This document shows positions 62,897 to 64,000 of a stretch of DNA of 64,000 nt, piece after piece. The number at the start of each line of letters is the position of its first letter. Position 1 is the first letter of the stretch. The notes under the pieces are model-generated. The model was not told the origin of the DNA. It saw only the letters and a program-made list of their open reading frames with translations, and ran no database searches. The position numbers were made by a program, and so were the translations under genes. Source of the DNA: Batillaria attramentaria (taxonomy: Eukaryota > Mollusca > Gastropoda > Batillariidae); contig JACVVK020000164.1 of NCBI GenBank assembly GCA_018292915.2, forward strand, positions 392,501 to 456,500, read 5' to 3'.

Positions 62897-64000
62897 GAGT
62901 TAGGTCAGGGGTGAGTGGGTGGGTAGCATGGTTTTGTTTTGTTTTGAGGTCTTTTCTGGTTTCTGGTAATCTTTGTGCTCCCATCCTGTGTCACTATTAT
63001 ACTCAAACAATCCATGCAGGGCTTAGAAATTAACTCCAGAACCTGCTCTTCAAACAGGTTGGTCACCTAAAACTTCAATCAAAATTAAAATACAAAAATA
63101 TAAAAAGCACTCAAGAGCACCATGCTACATAACATTCAGTTGTTATGAATGGACAGTCTCGGATGCAGATGTAGTGCCGCCTGCTATAACTCTATGGGTT
63201 ATGTTTGACGTTGTCGCGTGCCAGGTCCGCTATGCTGGTGTCTGAAGCTGTTTGTCAGGACGGCGGTAGACACCAACACAACACACACAACAACACAAGA
63301 CACGAAATAACAAAACTAAACAAACTTCCCAGAATAAAGAGATAAAGTTTTAATCAACAAAGCAGGGCAAAATACTATAAAAAGGAACATGGGGTCGTTT
63401 GAACAAAAATATATTGTTCACTGTTCATGAGTAAAGAAAATAGTAAGCACTAAGAGTAATTGGCAAAACAATAACACGCCAAATAAAGACTATCAACAAT
63501 AAACTTCCGGTACAGAAACAATTAAACCTTCCGCCTCCGCGTACGAACTCCTACGCATCTAGAAAAAAGGTCTAAACCTGTGCAACTAGGACAAAACCCG
63601 GCTGCAGTCCCTACGGCAACTAACCTATACGTAAACCCTATCACCTACCAATACACGACACGACAATCCTACCTACACCCGGCATTATCCCTACCTAACC
63701 CCGCCCCAACACAGAGCCTAGCGACAGACGACACAAGAGCACATTTAACGCATCTTTGGGAGGCCACAAGTCTCGCCTGGGAGAAGACTCCTGGGCAGTG
63801 TTAGTGGCCAGTGCGTAACGCTCAACACAAGGGGTGGGGAAGGGATAGCCAAGAGTTTGAAGAGATTAGGGGTGAGGGATCACGTCTAAACACAAAGTTA
63901 GTAGAGTGGTAAAGACTCGGGACGCATGGAATTACTATTTCCAAATGCGGGTAACGGACAATGGGGTGGTGCCAGTAACCGCAAGTGCTGCGGAGTGTAC
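62897..64000. other. Unassigned right-edge sequence
   Basis: Kinesin intron DNA, then from about 63225 a segment opening GGTGTCTGAAGC and containing AGACACC at about 63271. It differs in composition (C/A-rich) and has no conserved ORF. It may be part of a retroelement running off the window. Confidence 0.25.

Noticed and set aside
63580..63804. 74-codon ORF near the right edge
   Set aside because: No similarity recognised, low-complexity codons, no splice or start support.

Overview
The window looks like animal nuclear DNA, most likely from a lophotrochozoan and probably a gastropod mollusc. The grounds are small exons separated by GT-AG introns, very long (GT)n/(CA)n arrays and G/C homopolymers, several tRNA-headed SINE families, and protein families restricted to animals. 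The species cannot be named from the sequence.

Three protein-coding genes were assembled by following splice sites and reading frame. (1) On the + strand at 5581-19780, a 12-exon chimaerin encodes a 500-residue SH2-C1-RhoGAP protein, a DAG-responsive Rac GTPase-activating protein. It looks complete. (2) On the + strand at 25120-33503, an 8-exon gene encodes a 721-residue protein with 13 canonical and 2 degenerate C2H2 zinc fingers. One of its introns uses a GC donor. (3) On the - strand at 62737-52439, the last ten coding exons of a KIF28-like kinesin encode its stalk/tail, an acidic serine-rich C-terminus and a terminal CAAX box. Its motor-domain exons lie beyond the right edge. A long 3'UTR running to about 46205 is inferred. 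The zinc-finger and kinesin genes are convergent; the three genes have no obvious functional link.

Transposable elements fill the rest. The most striking is a ~10.4-kb foldback-like element (34438-44839). Its inverted arms carry near-identical 21-bp tandem repeats, and it appears to have split an older array of hairpin-forming GTGGACGAGTCCAC units, with AAATAGG on both sides. Nested inside it are two copies of a ~0.9-kb GGGACCTATGCATGG terminal-inverted-repeat element in opposite orientation. One copy is interrupted by an intact 1039-codon APE-RT LINE with a 12-bp target duplication, and the other copy preserves the empty site. A 5'-truncated RNase-H LINE is also nested there, with an 11-bp duplication.

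Elsewhere there are four TTAA-bounded MITE-like elements (including a perfect 92-bp palindrome), TA- and CAGGG-type MITEs, five SINE-A, three SINE-B, two SINE-C and several SINE-D copies, and a six-unit 189-190-bp satellite inside a chimaerin intron.

Layout: 1-5580 upstream repeats; 5581-19780 chimaerin; 19781-25119 3' flank or UTR; 25120-33503 zinc-finger gene; 33504-34220 flank; 34220-45965 hairpin array plus foldback complex; 46205-62737 kinesin 3'UTR and exons; 62738-64000 kinesin intron and an unexplained segment at the right edge.
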